DNA of 64,000 bases from Herbiconiux sp. GTDB lineage: Bacteria > Actinomycetota > Actinomycetes > Actinomycetales > Microbacteriaceae. Made by a program: the position numbers and the translations under genes. Shown one piece after another: positions 25,200 to 33,230 of the stretch (positions within the stretch are counted from its first letter, which is position 1; the number at the start of each line of letters is the position of its first letter). Under the pieces are notes generated by a model, which was not told the DNA's origin, did no database searches, and saw only the letters and a list, made by a program, of their open reading frames with translations. The stretch spans positions 124,001 to 188,000 of the forward strand of contig NZ_SCVE01000008.1 of NCBI RefSeq assembly GCF_004297105.1. Reading direction: 5' to 3'.

Positions 25200-26942
25200 A
25201 TGGTCGACGCGCGCGGACTCGCGGCGGAAGCGCCGCGGGGATCGTTCACGATCGAACCGAAAGGGCCTTTCTCGCTCGAGTCGAGCATCCGGTTCCTCGA
25301 GGGCTTCACGCCGGCGGCGTATGCGGATGCTCCTCCCGACAGCCTCGACATGGCCTTCGCCCTCGAGGGCACCTGGCGAACGATCGGTGTCTCCGTCGAT
25401 CAAGCCGGAAGCACCGTACGCGGGCGGCTCTTCGCCGCGCGGGCACTCACGCGCGACGAGATGTCGGCGGCCAAGTCGCAGGTGCTGCGCATCCTGTCGC
25501 TCGATGTCGACGGGAGCGGTTTCGCCGAGGTGGGTGAGCGCGATCCCGTCGTGGGCGCGCTGCAGAAGCGCTTCCACGGGCTGCGGCCGGTGAACTTCTA
25601 CTCCTGGTACGAGGCTGCGGCCTGGGCGATCATCGGGCAGCGCACCCGCATGTCGCAGGCGGCGGCCCTCAAGGAGCGGATGTCGCAGCAGCTCGGTGTG
25701 GGCGTGCTCGTGAACGGCGTTCGACGCCATGCTTTTCCGGCGCCCCGGGTTCTTCAGGAGCTCACCGAGTTCCCCGGCCTGCCGAGCACAAAGGTCGAGT
25801 GGCTGCGGCATCTCGCCGATGTGGCCCGGCGCGGCACCATCGACAGCGAACTTCTGCGATCGATGCCGCGCGAGGATGCTCTCTCCGCGCTCGAGGAGCT
25901 GCCGGGCATCGGGCCGTTCTCGGCCGAGCTGATCCTGCTCAGGGGGGCCGGTGATCCCGACCAGGTGCCGAGCCGGGAGCCGCGGCTGGTGTCGGCGATG
26001 CAGCTCGCCTACTCGTTGCCCGCGCCGCCGTCGGTCGACGAGGTGGAGGCGATAGCCGACGGGTGGGCGCCGTATCGCACGTGGGCGACGGTGCTGCTGC
26101 GGGTGAAGCTCGAGCTGGACTCGGCGGGGACTGGGGGGATGGCTGCCGGGATGGCTCCCGGCGACGCGGTGGGCGACACCGTGGGCGACATGGTGGGCGA
26201 CACGGTGGGCGATGAAGCGGCGGACGGCTCAGCGGAGGCGGGTGGGGAGGCGGAGGCCGCGGGCGTCGAGCCCGATGCGAGCCATGCGGATCCGGATGCG
26301 GCCGCGTCGGAGTCGGATGCGGCGGGGGCTGGTGGAGTCGGTGCCGCCGGCGCACGTGAAGCTGGCGCAACCGCTGGCGATGGAGGCCCTGTTGGAGGGG
26401 CCGGTTCTGGTGGGGGCCGTGCCGGAGGAACCGGCGCCGATGGAGACCACGACGGAGGAACCGGTGCCGGCGGAAACCGCGCCGGAGGAACCGGCACCGG
26501 CGGAAACCGCGCCGGAGGAACCGGCACCGGCGGAAACCGCGCCGGAGGAACCGGCACCGGCGGAGACCGCGCCGGAGGAACCGGTGGTGCCGCTGGAGGC
26601 AGTGGAGACAGCGCCGGTGGAACCGGCGGAGTCGGCGCTGCCCGTGATGGGAACCCCGCCGAGGTGATGGCCGCCGGTGGGGTGGCGGCTCGTGAAACTG
26701 GTGCGGGAGCTGATGCCGACAACGACGTGGCAGCCGATGAAGCTCTCGCCGGCGATGACAGAGGCTCGCTCGCACCGTCAAGCGAATCGGATGGTTCATC
26801 CCGCGCGAACCTCGACGGCGGCGATAGCGATGGCGAAGACGCAGACGCAGACGCAGAGGGCGCAGCTCCGGCTGCGACACCTGCGAAGGCACCGAAGAGG
26901 GCTCTCTCCTGGCTGCGTCGCCGACACGACAAGTCAGCCTAG
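25200..26942 (+). CDS. AlkA-like DNA glycosylase with long disordered tail
   Basis: 580 residues as the open frame stands. Residues 1-300 look like an AlkA/HhH-GPD 3-methyladenine glycosylase: WAIIGQRTRMSQAAALKERM (helix region) and the hairpin LEELPGIGPFSAELILLRG at about 231-249. The expected catalytic Asp after the hairpin is not obvious; the aligned stretch is DQVPSREPRLV, where Glu stands near that site. The remaining 280 residues are low-complexity Gly/Ala/Asp and end in a basic KAPKRALSWLRRRHDKSA. GC content by codon position is normal for this frame to about 26325, then favours the +1 frame until about 26665, so two compensating frameshifts are likely (see findings). The ATG follows GGAGG closely. 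Confidence 0.75.
   Translation: MVDARGLAAEAPRGSFTIEPKGPFSLESSIRFLEGFTPAAYADAPPDSLDMAFALEGTWRTIGVSVDQAGSTVRGRLFAARALTRDEMSAAKSQVLRILSLDVDGSGFAEVGERDPVVGALQKRFHGLRPVNFYSWYEAAAWAIIGQRTRMSQAAALKERMSQQLGVGVLVNGVRRHAFPAPRVLQELTEFPGLPSTKVEWLRHLADVARRGTIDSELLRSMPREDALSALEELPGIGPFSAELILLRGAGDPDQVPSREPRLVSAMQLAYSLPAPPSVDEVEAIADGWAPYRTWATVLLRVKLELDSAGTGGMAAGMAPGDAVGDTVGDMVGDTVGDEAADGSAEAGGEAEAAGVEPDASHADPDAAASESDAAGAGGVGAAGAREAGATAGDGGPVGGAGSGGGRAGGTGADGDHDGGTGAGGNRAGGTGTGGNRAGGTGTGGNRAGGTGTGGDRAGGTGGAAGGSGDSAGGTGGVGAARDGNPAEVMAAGGVAARETGAGADADNDVAADEALAGDDRGSLAPSSESDGSSRANLDGGDSDGEDADADAEGAAPAATPAKAPKRALSWLRRRHDKSA
26431..26580. repeat. Five 30-bp tandem repeats in glycosylase tail
   Basis: Units of 30 bp end in GCGCCGGAGGAA; the last four (26461-26580) are nearly identical and the first is diverged. 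In the annotated frame each unit encodes a Gly/Asn/Arg/Thr decapeptide (GTGTGGNRAG); in the +1 frame it encodes PAPAETAPEE, a common linker repeat. Confidence 0.9.
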
Positions 26943-26972
26943 ATCGCACCATCCGACAACACGGCGAGTCAT

Positions 26973-27101
26973 TCAAGGGCGCTCGGTCGGCTGGGCCAAC
27001 GTGCCCACGAGCTGGCCGTCGGGGTGGCGGGCAGAGGTACCGCCCGCGAAGCCGTCGGCGAGATCGGTGCGCAGCTTCGAGAAGAGCCGGGGATCGCGCA
27101 T
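26973..27101 (-). CDS. Possible 42-residue protein downstream of TfoX-like gene
   Basis: Begins with ATG 8 bp beyond the TfoX-like stop: MRDPRLFSKLRTDLADGF, continuing GGTSARHPDGQLVGT and ending QPTERP. Third codon positions are strongly G/C and a GAGG lies 6 bp before the ATG, so it looks translated, coupled to the TfoX-like gene. No family recognised. It may instead be the relic of a longer gene. Confidence 0.45.
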   Translation of the reverse strand: MRDPRLFSKLRTDLADGFAGGTSARHPDGQLVGTLAQPTERP

Positions 27102-27109
27102 CCGGAGCC

Positions 27110-27445
27110 TCAGCCCCGCACGAAGGCCAGGGCGTCGGATGCGAAGCGCGGCCACTCGGCGGCGGCGTCGGGCGCGAGACTCACCCAGTCCTTGAACGGG
27201 CGGCCCTTGCCCCCGGGATCGAAGAGCTCGGAGCCGGGAATCCTCAAGGCCGCCGTGTGCTCGGCCGTGCCTGCACCGAGCTTCAGGCCGAGCAGCTCAC
27301 CGTTGAGGCAGGCGAACATCGTGCCGCGATAGGTGAGGATGGGCCGGCCCATCATGCGGCCGCGGGTGATGGCGGGATCGCCGAGCTCGGCCACGACGAG
27401 ATCGAGGCGCTCGAGGGCCTCCTGGGAGTTCGTGGGTGCCGCCAT
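27110..27445 (-). CDS. TfoX N-terminal-domain protein
   Basis: 111 residues from ATG 27445. The pattern RGRMMGRPILTYRGTMFACL, then LGLKLGAGTAEHTAAL and DWVSLAPDAAAEWPRFA, is that of the small TfoX-N proteins of actinobacteria. The domain is named for the competence regulator Sxy/TfoX of gamma-proteobacteria. In actinobacteria it stands alone and its role is not known. The first gene upstream of it on the same strand is purM, with the 94-bp repeat array in between. Confidence 0.8.
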   Translation of the reverse strand: MAAPTNSQEALERLDLVVAELGDPAITRGRMMGRPILTYRGTMFACLNGELLGLKLGAGTAEHTAALRIPGSELFDPGGKGRPFKDWVSLAPDAAAEWPRFASDALAFVRG

Positions 27446-27547
27446 CCGCCCGCCTCCTCCCGCTGTTCGGCGCGCCTGGCACGGGAACACCGTTCAGGCG
27501 TGCCGAAATCGTAGCGCCCGAGCACGCGGCAGGCGAGCACTGCGCAT

Positions 27548-28079
27548 CGACTTGCCAGAAGCGGTGGGCTACGCCCCCGAGTTGCCACAACATGTGGCAA
27601 CCCACCAGGCGCCGCCGCACGAGCGGATGCCGCACACACCCCGACTTGCCACTACTGGTTGCCCGCGGCCCCGAGTTGCCACAAGATGTGGCAACTCACC
27701 AGGCGCCGCCGCACGAGCGGATGCCGCACACACACCGACCTGCCAGAAACCGTTGCCCACCAGCCCGAGTTGCCACAACATGTGGCAACCGCCCTGAGCC
27801 GCTGAATGAGGGGATGGCCGCTCGCCCGCCGACTTGCCAGTAGTGGTTGCCCGCGGCCTCGGGTTGCCACAAGATGTGGCAACCCACCAGGCGCCGCCGC
27901 ACAAGCGGATGCCGCACACACACCGACCTGCCAGAAACCGTTGCCCACCAGCCCGAGTTGCCACAACATGTGGCAACCCACCAAGCGCGGCCGCACAAGC
28001 CGATGCCACGAACACACCGACTTGCCAGAAACCGTTGCCCCGCAGCCCGAGTTGCCACAACTTGTGGCAAGCGACGGGC
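27548..28079. repeat. Tandem array of 94-bp palindrome-bearing units (5 full + 1 partial)
   Basis: Units start at 27548, 27642, 27736, 27830, 27924 and 28018, exactly 94 bp apart; the sixth is cut off near 28079 by the purM 3' end. Each unit has: CGAC(T/C)TGCCA followed by a short variable stretch; then a palindrome GTTGCCACA-N3-TGTGGCAAC (the sixth unit ends TTGTGGCAAG); then a tail rich in GCCGCCGCAC and CACACA. The third unit has a diverged tail. Units 2 and 4 resemble each other, as do units 3 and 5, suggesting a duplicated two-unit block. The remaining gene-free stretch at 27446-27547 shows nothing else. No open frame of interest exists. Confidence 0.9.
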
Positions 28080-28082
28080 GGG

Positions 28083-29192
28083 TCAGTCGGCGTAGGCGCC
28101 CACGAGGCGCACCGCGCCGCCGTCGACGCCCTTGGCGCCCTGCTCGAAGCCCTCGGCAGGGTCGAAGGCGCGCGCCGCCGTCGAGACCGTGCCCACCGGC
28201 CAGGTGCGGATGCCCTCCGCCTCGATCGCGGCCGTCACCGCAGCGGCCTGCGCGGCGTCGACCACGGCGAAGAAGCCGATGCCGAGATTCCACGTGCCCT
28301 CGGCGCTCTCGAGAGTGGTACCGGCGAGCGACGACAGCACCCGGAACACGGACGACGGCGACCAGGTGGCCCGATCGACCTCGACCCACGACCCGCGCGG
28401 CAGCACCCGGGCGAGGTTCGCCGCGATGCCGCCGCCGGTGACGTGCGAGAGCGAGTGGATGGCCCCGGCGAGCGCCGGCGCGGCCAGCACGCGCACCAAG
28501 GGGCCCGTGTAGAGGCGGGTGGGCTCGAGGAGGACCTCGCCGACGATGCCGCCGAAGTCGGAGGAGTTGTCGGCGTAGCCGAGGCCGGCACCCGCCAGGA
28601 TGTGCCTCACGAGTGAGAAGCCGTTCGAGTGCAGCCCCGATGATTCGAGGGCGAGCACCACGTCGCCGTGGCGCACGCGGTCGGCGCCGAGCACCGCATC
28701 CGCTTCGACCGCTCCGACCGCGGCGCCCGCCACGTCGTAGTCGTCAGCACCCATCAGCCCGGGGTGCTCTGCGGTCTCGCCGCCCACGAGGGCGGTGCCC
28801 GTTTCGGAGCAGGCGCGGGCGATGCCGGCCACGATCGTGGCGATGCGCTCGGGTACCACCCGGCCGCAGGCGATGTAGTCGGTCATGAACAACGGCTTGG
28901 CGCCCACCACGACGATGTCGTCGACGACCATGCCCACGAGGTCTTGCCCGATGGTGTCGTGCTTGTCGAGCGCCTGGGCGATGGCGATCTTGGTGCCCAC
29001 GCCATCGGTGGAGGTGGCGAGCAGCGGATGCGCGTACCCCGCCAATGCCGATGCGTCGAACAGCCCGGCGAAGCCGCCGACCCCGCCCAGTACCTCGGGC
29101 CCGTGGGTGCGCTGCACCGCCGCCTTCATCAGCTCGACGGCGCGGTCGCCCGCCTCGGTGTCGACTCCGGCCTCGGCGTAACTGTTGCTCAT
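28083..29192 (-). CDS. purM: Phosphoribosylformylglycinamidine cyclo-ligase
   Basis: Closes the imidazole ring (FGAM to AIR) with ATP in purine synthesis. 369 residues. Family blocks: YAEAGVDTEAGDRAVELMK, HPLLATSTDGVGTKIAIA, DLVGMVVDDIVVVGAKPLF, ALVGGETAEHPGLM, LESSGLHSNGFSLVR and SHVTGGGIAANLARVLP. Start at ATG 29192 (MSNSYAEAG) with GGGAG upstream; the frame is open further but unlikely. It is a single-gene unit; its 3' end abuts the 94-bp repeat array, which may serve as its transcript end. Confidence 0.97.
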   Translation of the reverse strand: MSNSYAEAGVDTEAGDRAVELMKAAVQRTHGPEVLGGVGGFAGLFDASALAGYAHPLLATSTDGVGTKIAIAQALDKHDTIGQDLVGMVVDDIVVVGAKPLFMTDYIACGRVVPERIATIVAGIARACSETGTALVGGETAEHPGLMGADDYDVAGAAVGAVEADAVLGADRVRHGDVVLALESSGLHSNGFSLVRHILAGAGLGYADNSSDFGGIVGEVLLEPTRLYTGPLVRVLAAPALAGAIHSLSHVTGGGIAANLARVLPRGSWVEVDRATWSPSSVFRVLSSLAGTTLESAEGTWNLGIGFFAVVDAAQAAAVTAAIEAEGIRTWPVGTVSTAARAFDPAEGFEQGAKGVDGGAVRLVGAYAD

Positions 29193-29244
29193 GCGTCCAT
29201 TCTCCCGGACAGCGGGTAGCGCAGGCGACATCCGGATCAGCGGA

Positions 29245-29285
29245 TTGCTATACCGGTTTAAGATTTCCTACGCTATACCGGTTTA
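29245..29285 (+). promoter_or_regulatory. Promoter with twin LacI-type operator-like repeats
   Basis: The 14-bp word GCTATACCGGTTTA occurs twice, at 29247-29260 and 29272-29285, 25 bp apart. Its centre (ACCGGTTT) resembles LacI-family operators of actinobacterial sugar genes. The likely promoter is TTGCTA (29245-29250), 18 bp, TACGCT (29269-29274). One repeat overlaps the -35 box and the other the -10 box, the usual layout for repression. No LacI gene is in the window. Confidence 0.65.
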
Positions 29286-29412
29286 GAACGCGGCGTCAAG
29301 CCCCGGATCCGATGTTCGGTCGCGCCCTTGACAGACCCCGATCACGTCGCCGACGATGGGTCGCGACTGCAAGACAACGATGTTTCTGCCGTGCCGAATG
29401 AGGAGCCGATCC

Positions 29413-32400
29413 ATGCACCACAGCCCAGCCGCTTCGACTGCTCCGGGCGCTGCGCGCCACTCGGCCCGAGGCCGCTCCACGGTCTCCGCCGCTCTCGCCC
29501 TGGTGCTCGCCGGAGCCTTCGTGGTCGCCGCGCCCGCCACCGCCCCGGCGACGGCCGTTCCCGCGCCGGTGCACTACGAGCTGCCGAACTCCGACTTCAG
29601 CGCTCCACTGGAGAGCGGGTGGACGGTGGAGGGCGCCGCTCATCAGGAGCGCACCCTGGAGCTCGCTCCCTCAGGCGTCGCCTACCAGGGCGTCCCCCTC
29701 ACGACAGACGGATCGGGCGCGGCCCGGGGCGACCTCGTGCGGGCCGAGGTCGACGTGACGCTGCACGGTGACGTCACCGCCGACTCCACCGTGCTGGCTC
29801 GGGTGACCGACGGGAGCGCGGTTCTCTCCGAGTGGAGCGACCTCACGACCCTGCCGCGCGGTCAGCGGGTCACCGTCTCCACGCAGGTCGTGTCCGCGGG
29901 CGGTCGAATCGGCAGCGCGGCTGATGCGGTCTACATCGAACTCCACAACGACACCGGCGGCACGATCGAGTTCCACCAGGTTCGGCTCTGGGTCGACAGC
30001 GGTTCGGGCGAGCATCCGGTCGCCCTGCCGAACGCGGACTTCGCCCAGGAGCTCGACGGCTCGACCAACTGGTCGAGCGCGCAGGCCCGCATCGCGTCCG
30101 CCGCCGTACTCGAGCCCGGTTCCGTGGTGTCGCGCACGGTGCCCGTGGGCTCCGATCCCACTCTGCCGATGCGCGGCGACGACGACGTGGCCCTGACGCT
30201 CGGAGCCTTCATCGACCCGCGCACACCCAGCGGCACCGAGACCCTGGGCGAGGTACGGAACCAGGGGGCGAGCCTCCTCCGCGCGGCGGACTCCGCGGGG
30301 CTCGCCCGAGCGAGCTGGCAGGATGTCGCGGCCACCGCATCCGGTGACACCGTGCTCGATGCCACGACCGACGGCCTGACCCTCGAACTGCGCAACACCA
30401 CCGCCTACCCGGTGCGGCTGCGCGATGTACGGCTCACCGGCCTGCGCAGTGAGGGCAGCGACGACCTCGACGGGAACGGCGTGGTGGACTCCGCCGACGC
30501 CTCGTGGTTCAGCGCCCAGATCGCGGCCGGCACGAGCGACCCCGCCCTGGACTACGACCACGACGGGCAGGTGACGAAGAAGGACCTGTCGTTCTTCGTG
30601 CGCTTCGTGCTCGGCGACACCTCCGAGGTCTACGCCAACCTCTCTCACCTCGACTTCCTGAGCGAGCACGTGGAGCTCGACGGCATCCCGATGATGATCG
30701 TGCACCTGTATGCCGAGCCGATCGATCGCAACGATCTCGACAGCGGCTACGAGTGGGTCGGCGACCCGCAGGAGGGAGTCTCCGCGCTCGACGACGTGGC
30801 GCGCGCCGTGATCGTGTACGCCGAGCACTACTCGACCTACGGCGACACCCACAGCTACGAGCAGATGAAACGCGGCCTCGAGTTCGCGATGTGGATGCAG
30901 GCGCCGAACGGCGACTTCGACAACTTCGTGGCCCGCGACGCCGACGGGAACCTGTTCAAGAAGGACAGCGCCTCCTCGCAGACCGCGTTCAGCTACTGGG
31001 CGGCGCGCGCCTATGAGGCCATGGCCACGGCACTCCCCCTGATCACGGATGCCGATGCCGAGCTGGCAGATCGCCTCACGCAGCGCCTACAGCTGTGTCT
31101 CGACCGGGTGGGCCAACTCGTCTCCCCGGACTACGGTCAGCACGAGGCCGACGGCTCGCCGTCGTGGCTGCTCTTCGACGACAGCTGGCTCTCCGCCACC
31201 GCGGTCGCCGCGCTCGTGAAGCACGCCGCGTTGCTGCAGGGCCCTGAGCACGCTGAGGCGGTGACGCTGGTGAGCGAGCTGGCCGAGGGGATCGCGTACT
31301 ACCAGGAGGGTGACTTCGACCGCTATCCGCTCGGAGCGGTGAAGCACAGCAACGGCAACTGGTACGAGTGGGGCAGCATCCAGACGAAGGCCCTGGCCCT
31401 CGCCGGGCAGCTCACCGGACACTCCGCCTGGATCGACGCGGCCAAGCTCTCCGCCGACAGCTTCCTCGCCGACCTCCTGATCTCGGGGAGGTCGATGGAG
31501 ATCGGTCCGAACAAGAGCGGCCTCCCCGAGATCAACTACGGGACCGCGAGCTATGTCGAGAACTACCTCGCGCTCTACGCCGTGACGGGCGAGGTGAAGT
31601 ACGCGGACATGGCGGGAGTGGCAGCCACCTGGTGGATGGGCCAGAACTCGCTCGGCACACCGATGTTCGATCAGAGCCGGGGCCTCGCATTCGACGGGAT
31701 CACGATCGACGGCCTGAACAGCAACAGCGGCGCCGAGTCGGTCGACGAGGCCCTGCGCGCCATCCTCCGTGTGCAGCGGGTACCGGAGGCGCTGGCGGTG
31801 ATGACCGCCACGAAGGTGGAGGAACGCACCGCGACGACGGTCGAGATCGAAGATCTGATCGCCGAGGGCCGGCCGGCCGATGAGCTGCTCGACCTCCCCG
31901 ACGGCGGACTCAACGACCCCGCCCGGGCCGTGGTGACGCAGGGCGCCGGTTCGGGAGTCGATGAGCTCGCGGTGTACCAGGACTCCCTGGCGATCGATTC
32001 GACGCAGCCGATCTACCAGAACTGGCAGGGGTCGAACGCCCTCTTCGTCTCGGGGTCGGGGTACAACAACATCCGCCTCTTCGACGGCGGCTCGATCGAG
32101 ACCAGGATCGGGGTCGGAGCGCCGGGCCAGCCGCACCCGGGCGATGCGCTGATGCTCGACTTCGCCGCCCTGCTGCAGTTCGGAACCGACCTCGACGCGG
32201 AGGTCATCTCGGTCGACGCCGGCGGGTCGGAGACGCTCCTGGCCGACGACAGCGGCTTCGGCTACAACCCGCGCACCTGGTACTCGGGGGCGGGCTCCGT
32301 GCGCACCACCCTCATCGACGCGGTCCCCGACGATTCGGCGGGCATCATCGTGCGCTTCTCGAACAGCTCCACGAACCCCGTCGCTCACGAGGGCTACGCC

Positions 32401-33111
32401 ACGGTGACCCTGGCCTCGCTGCACCGCCTGGGCGTTCCCGAGATCCGGTACGGTTCATCGGCCTTCTCGAACCGGTCGTACGCGCACCTCGACGCCGGTA
32501 CCACCGACCATGTCGAGTTCGACAGTCCGACGTCGGGAGACCACCTGCTGTTCCTGAGCGCCATCGAGCGTCAAGACGCCGGCGCTGCGGCCACGCTCAG
32601 CTCGCCGGGAGTCTTCACCGCCGATGCCGTGCTGTCGGGAACGGAGGGGACGGTGTCGATCCGGGGTCTCGGGCGGGCCGACCTCGATGCAGGATCGGTG
32701 CCCCTCGACATCACCGTCGGGGCGGGGGGCGCCGCCGACCTCGACGCGCTCATCCTCTATCCGGTCGAGAGCTACGCCGTGTATCGGCTGCTCGATGGCA
32801 GGGAGGTGATGGTGCTGCGCGACGCCGACGCGCACGCCCTCTATTCGGGCACTCCTGAGGAGGTGCGCAACCGCAGTGGCGCGACCGAGGAGCCGACAAC
32901 GAGCGCTCCGCCCGGGGGCGGCTCGGAGCCCGAGCGGGGTGCGGGAACGACCACTGCCGGCGCAGGGTCGGCACAGCTCGCCGCAACCGGCACATCGCCG
33001 AGTCCGCTTCTGCCGCTCGGGCTGTTCGCCCTCGCGCTCGGCGCGCTGCTGGCCGCGTGGAGGGTGCGACTCCGCAGGCGTCCGACCTCCGCGGACCGCC
33101 TCGGAGCCTGA
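29413..33111 (+). CDS. Large secreted, wall-anchored protein with dockerin-like module
   Basis: 1232 residues. Signal peptide (ALALVLAGAFVVAAPATAPA, then PVHYELPNSDF). Residues 25-340 hold two beta-sandwich-like repeats that both start with PNxDF (HYELPNSDF and ALPNADFAQ), probably carbohydrate-binding. Residues about 350-404 contain two calcium-loop repeats, DLDGNGVVDSAD and DYDHDGQVTKKD, as in dockerin type I. Residues about 420-850 are helical, with features of an alpha/alpha toroid (SALDDVARAVIVYAEHYSTY; FAMWMQAPNGDFDNF), suggesting a glycan-active enzyme. More beta modules follow. The end has LAATG, a hydrophobic helix and RVRLRRR, a class-E-sortase-type wall anchor. AGGAG precedes ATG 29413. 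The exact enzyme family is uncertain. Confidence 0.75.
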   Translation: MHHSPAASTAPGAARHSARGRSTVSAALALVLAGAFVVAAPATAPATAVPAPVHYELPNSDFSAPLESGWTVEGAAHQERTLELAPSGVAYQGVPLTTDGSGAARGDLVRAEVDVTLHGDVTADSTVLARVTDGSAVLSEWSDLTTLPRGQRVTVSTQVVSAGGRIGSAADAVYIELHNDTGGTIEFHQVRLWVDSGSGEHPVALPNADFAQELDGSTNWSSAQARIASAAVLEPGSVVSRTVPVGSDPTLPMRGDDDVALTLGAFIDPRTPSGTETLGEVRNQGASLLRAADSAGLARASWQDVAATASGDTVLDATTDGLTLELRNTTAYPVRLRDVRLTGLRSEGSDDLDGNGVVDSADASWFSAQIAAGTSDPALDYDHDGQVTKKDLSFFVRFVLGDTSEVYANLSHLDFLSEHVELDGIPMMIVHLYAEPIDRNDLDSGYEWVGDPQEGVSALDDVARAVIVYAEHYSTYGDTHSYEQMKRGLEFAMWMQAPNGDFDNFVARDADGNLFKKDSASSQTAFSYWAARAYEAMATALPLITDADAELADRLTQRLQLCLDRVGQLVSPDYGQHEADGSPSWLLFDDSWLSATAVAALVKHAALLQGPEHAEAVTLVSELAEGIAYYQEGDFDRYPLGAVKHSNGNWYEWGSIQTKALALAGQLTGHSAWIDAAKLSADSFLADLLISGRSMEIGPNKSGLPEINYGTASYVENYLALYAVTGEVKYADMAGVAATWWMGQNSLGTPMFDQSRGLAFDGITIDGLNSNSGAESVDEALRAILRVQRVPEALAVMTATKVEERTATTVEIEDLIAEGRPADELLDLPDGGLNDPARAVVTQGAGSGVDELAVYQDSLAIDSTQPIYQNWQGSNALFVSGSGYNNIRLFDGGSIETRIGVGAPGQPHPGDALMLDFAALLQFGTDLDAEVISVDAGGSETLLADDSGFGYNPRTWYSGAGSVRTTLIDAVPDDSAGIIVRFSNSSTNPVAHEGYATVTLASLHRLGVPEIRYGSSAFSNRSYAHLDAGTTDHVEFDSPTSGDHLLFLSAIERQDAGAAATLSSPGVFTADAVLSGTEGTVSIRGLGRADLDAGSVPLDITVGAGGAADLDALILYPVESYAVYRLLDGREVMVLRDADAHALYSGTPEEVRNRSGATEEPTTSAPPGGGSEPERGAGTTTAGAGSAQLAATGTSPSPLLPLGLFALALGALLAAWRVRLRRRPTSADRLGA

Positions 33112-33163
33112 TCGGCAGGCGCTGCAACACGCGTCCGCCTCAGGTTCATTCGCGCGGTAGAAG

Positions 33164-33206
33164 AGAACGCACCCCCCTCGACCCTCTGGCGAGGGGGGTG
33201 CGTTCT
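33164..33206. terminator. Strong bidirectional hairpin terminator
   Basis: Perfect 17-bp arms (33164-33180 and 33190-33206) around a 9-nt loop lie between two converging genes. T-rich sequence follows on the plus strand. It can end both the wall-protein transcript and the export operon. Confidence 0.85.
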
Positions 33207-33230
33207 GTCCTTCCGTTCCTCGTGCGCGGA

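Noticed and set aside
27548..28079. The 94-bp array as a CRISPR
   Set aside because: The units are similar over their whole length with no unique spacers, the period is too long for a repeat, and no cas gene is present.
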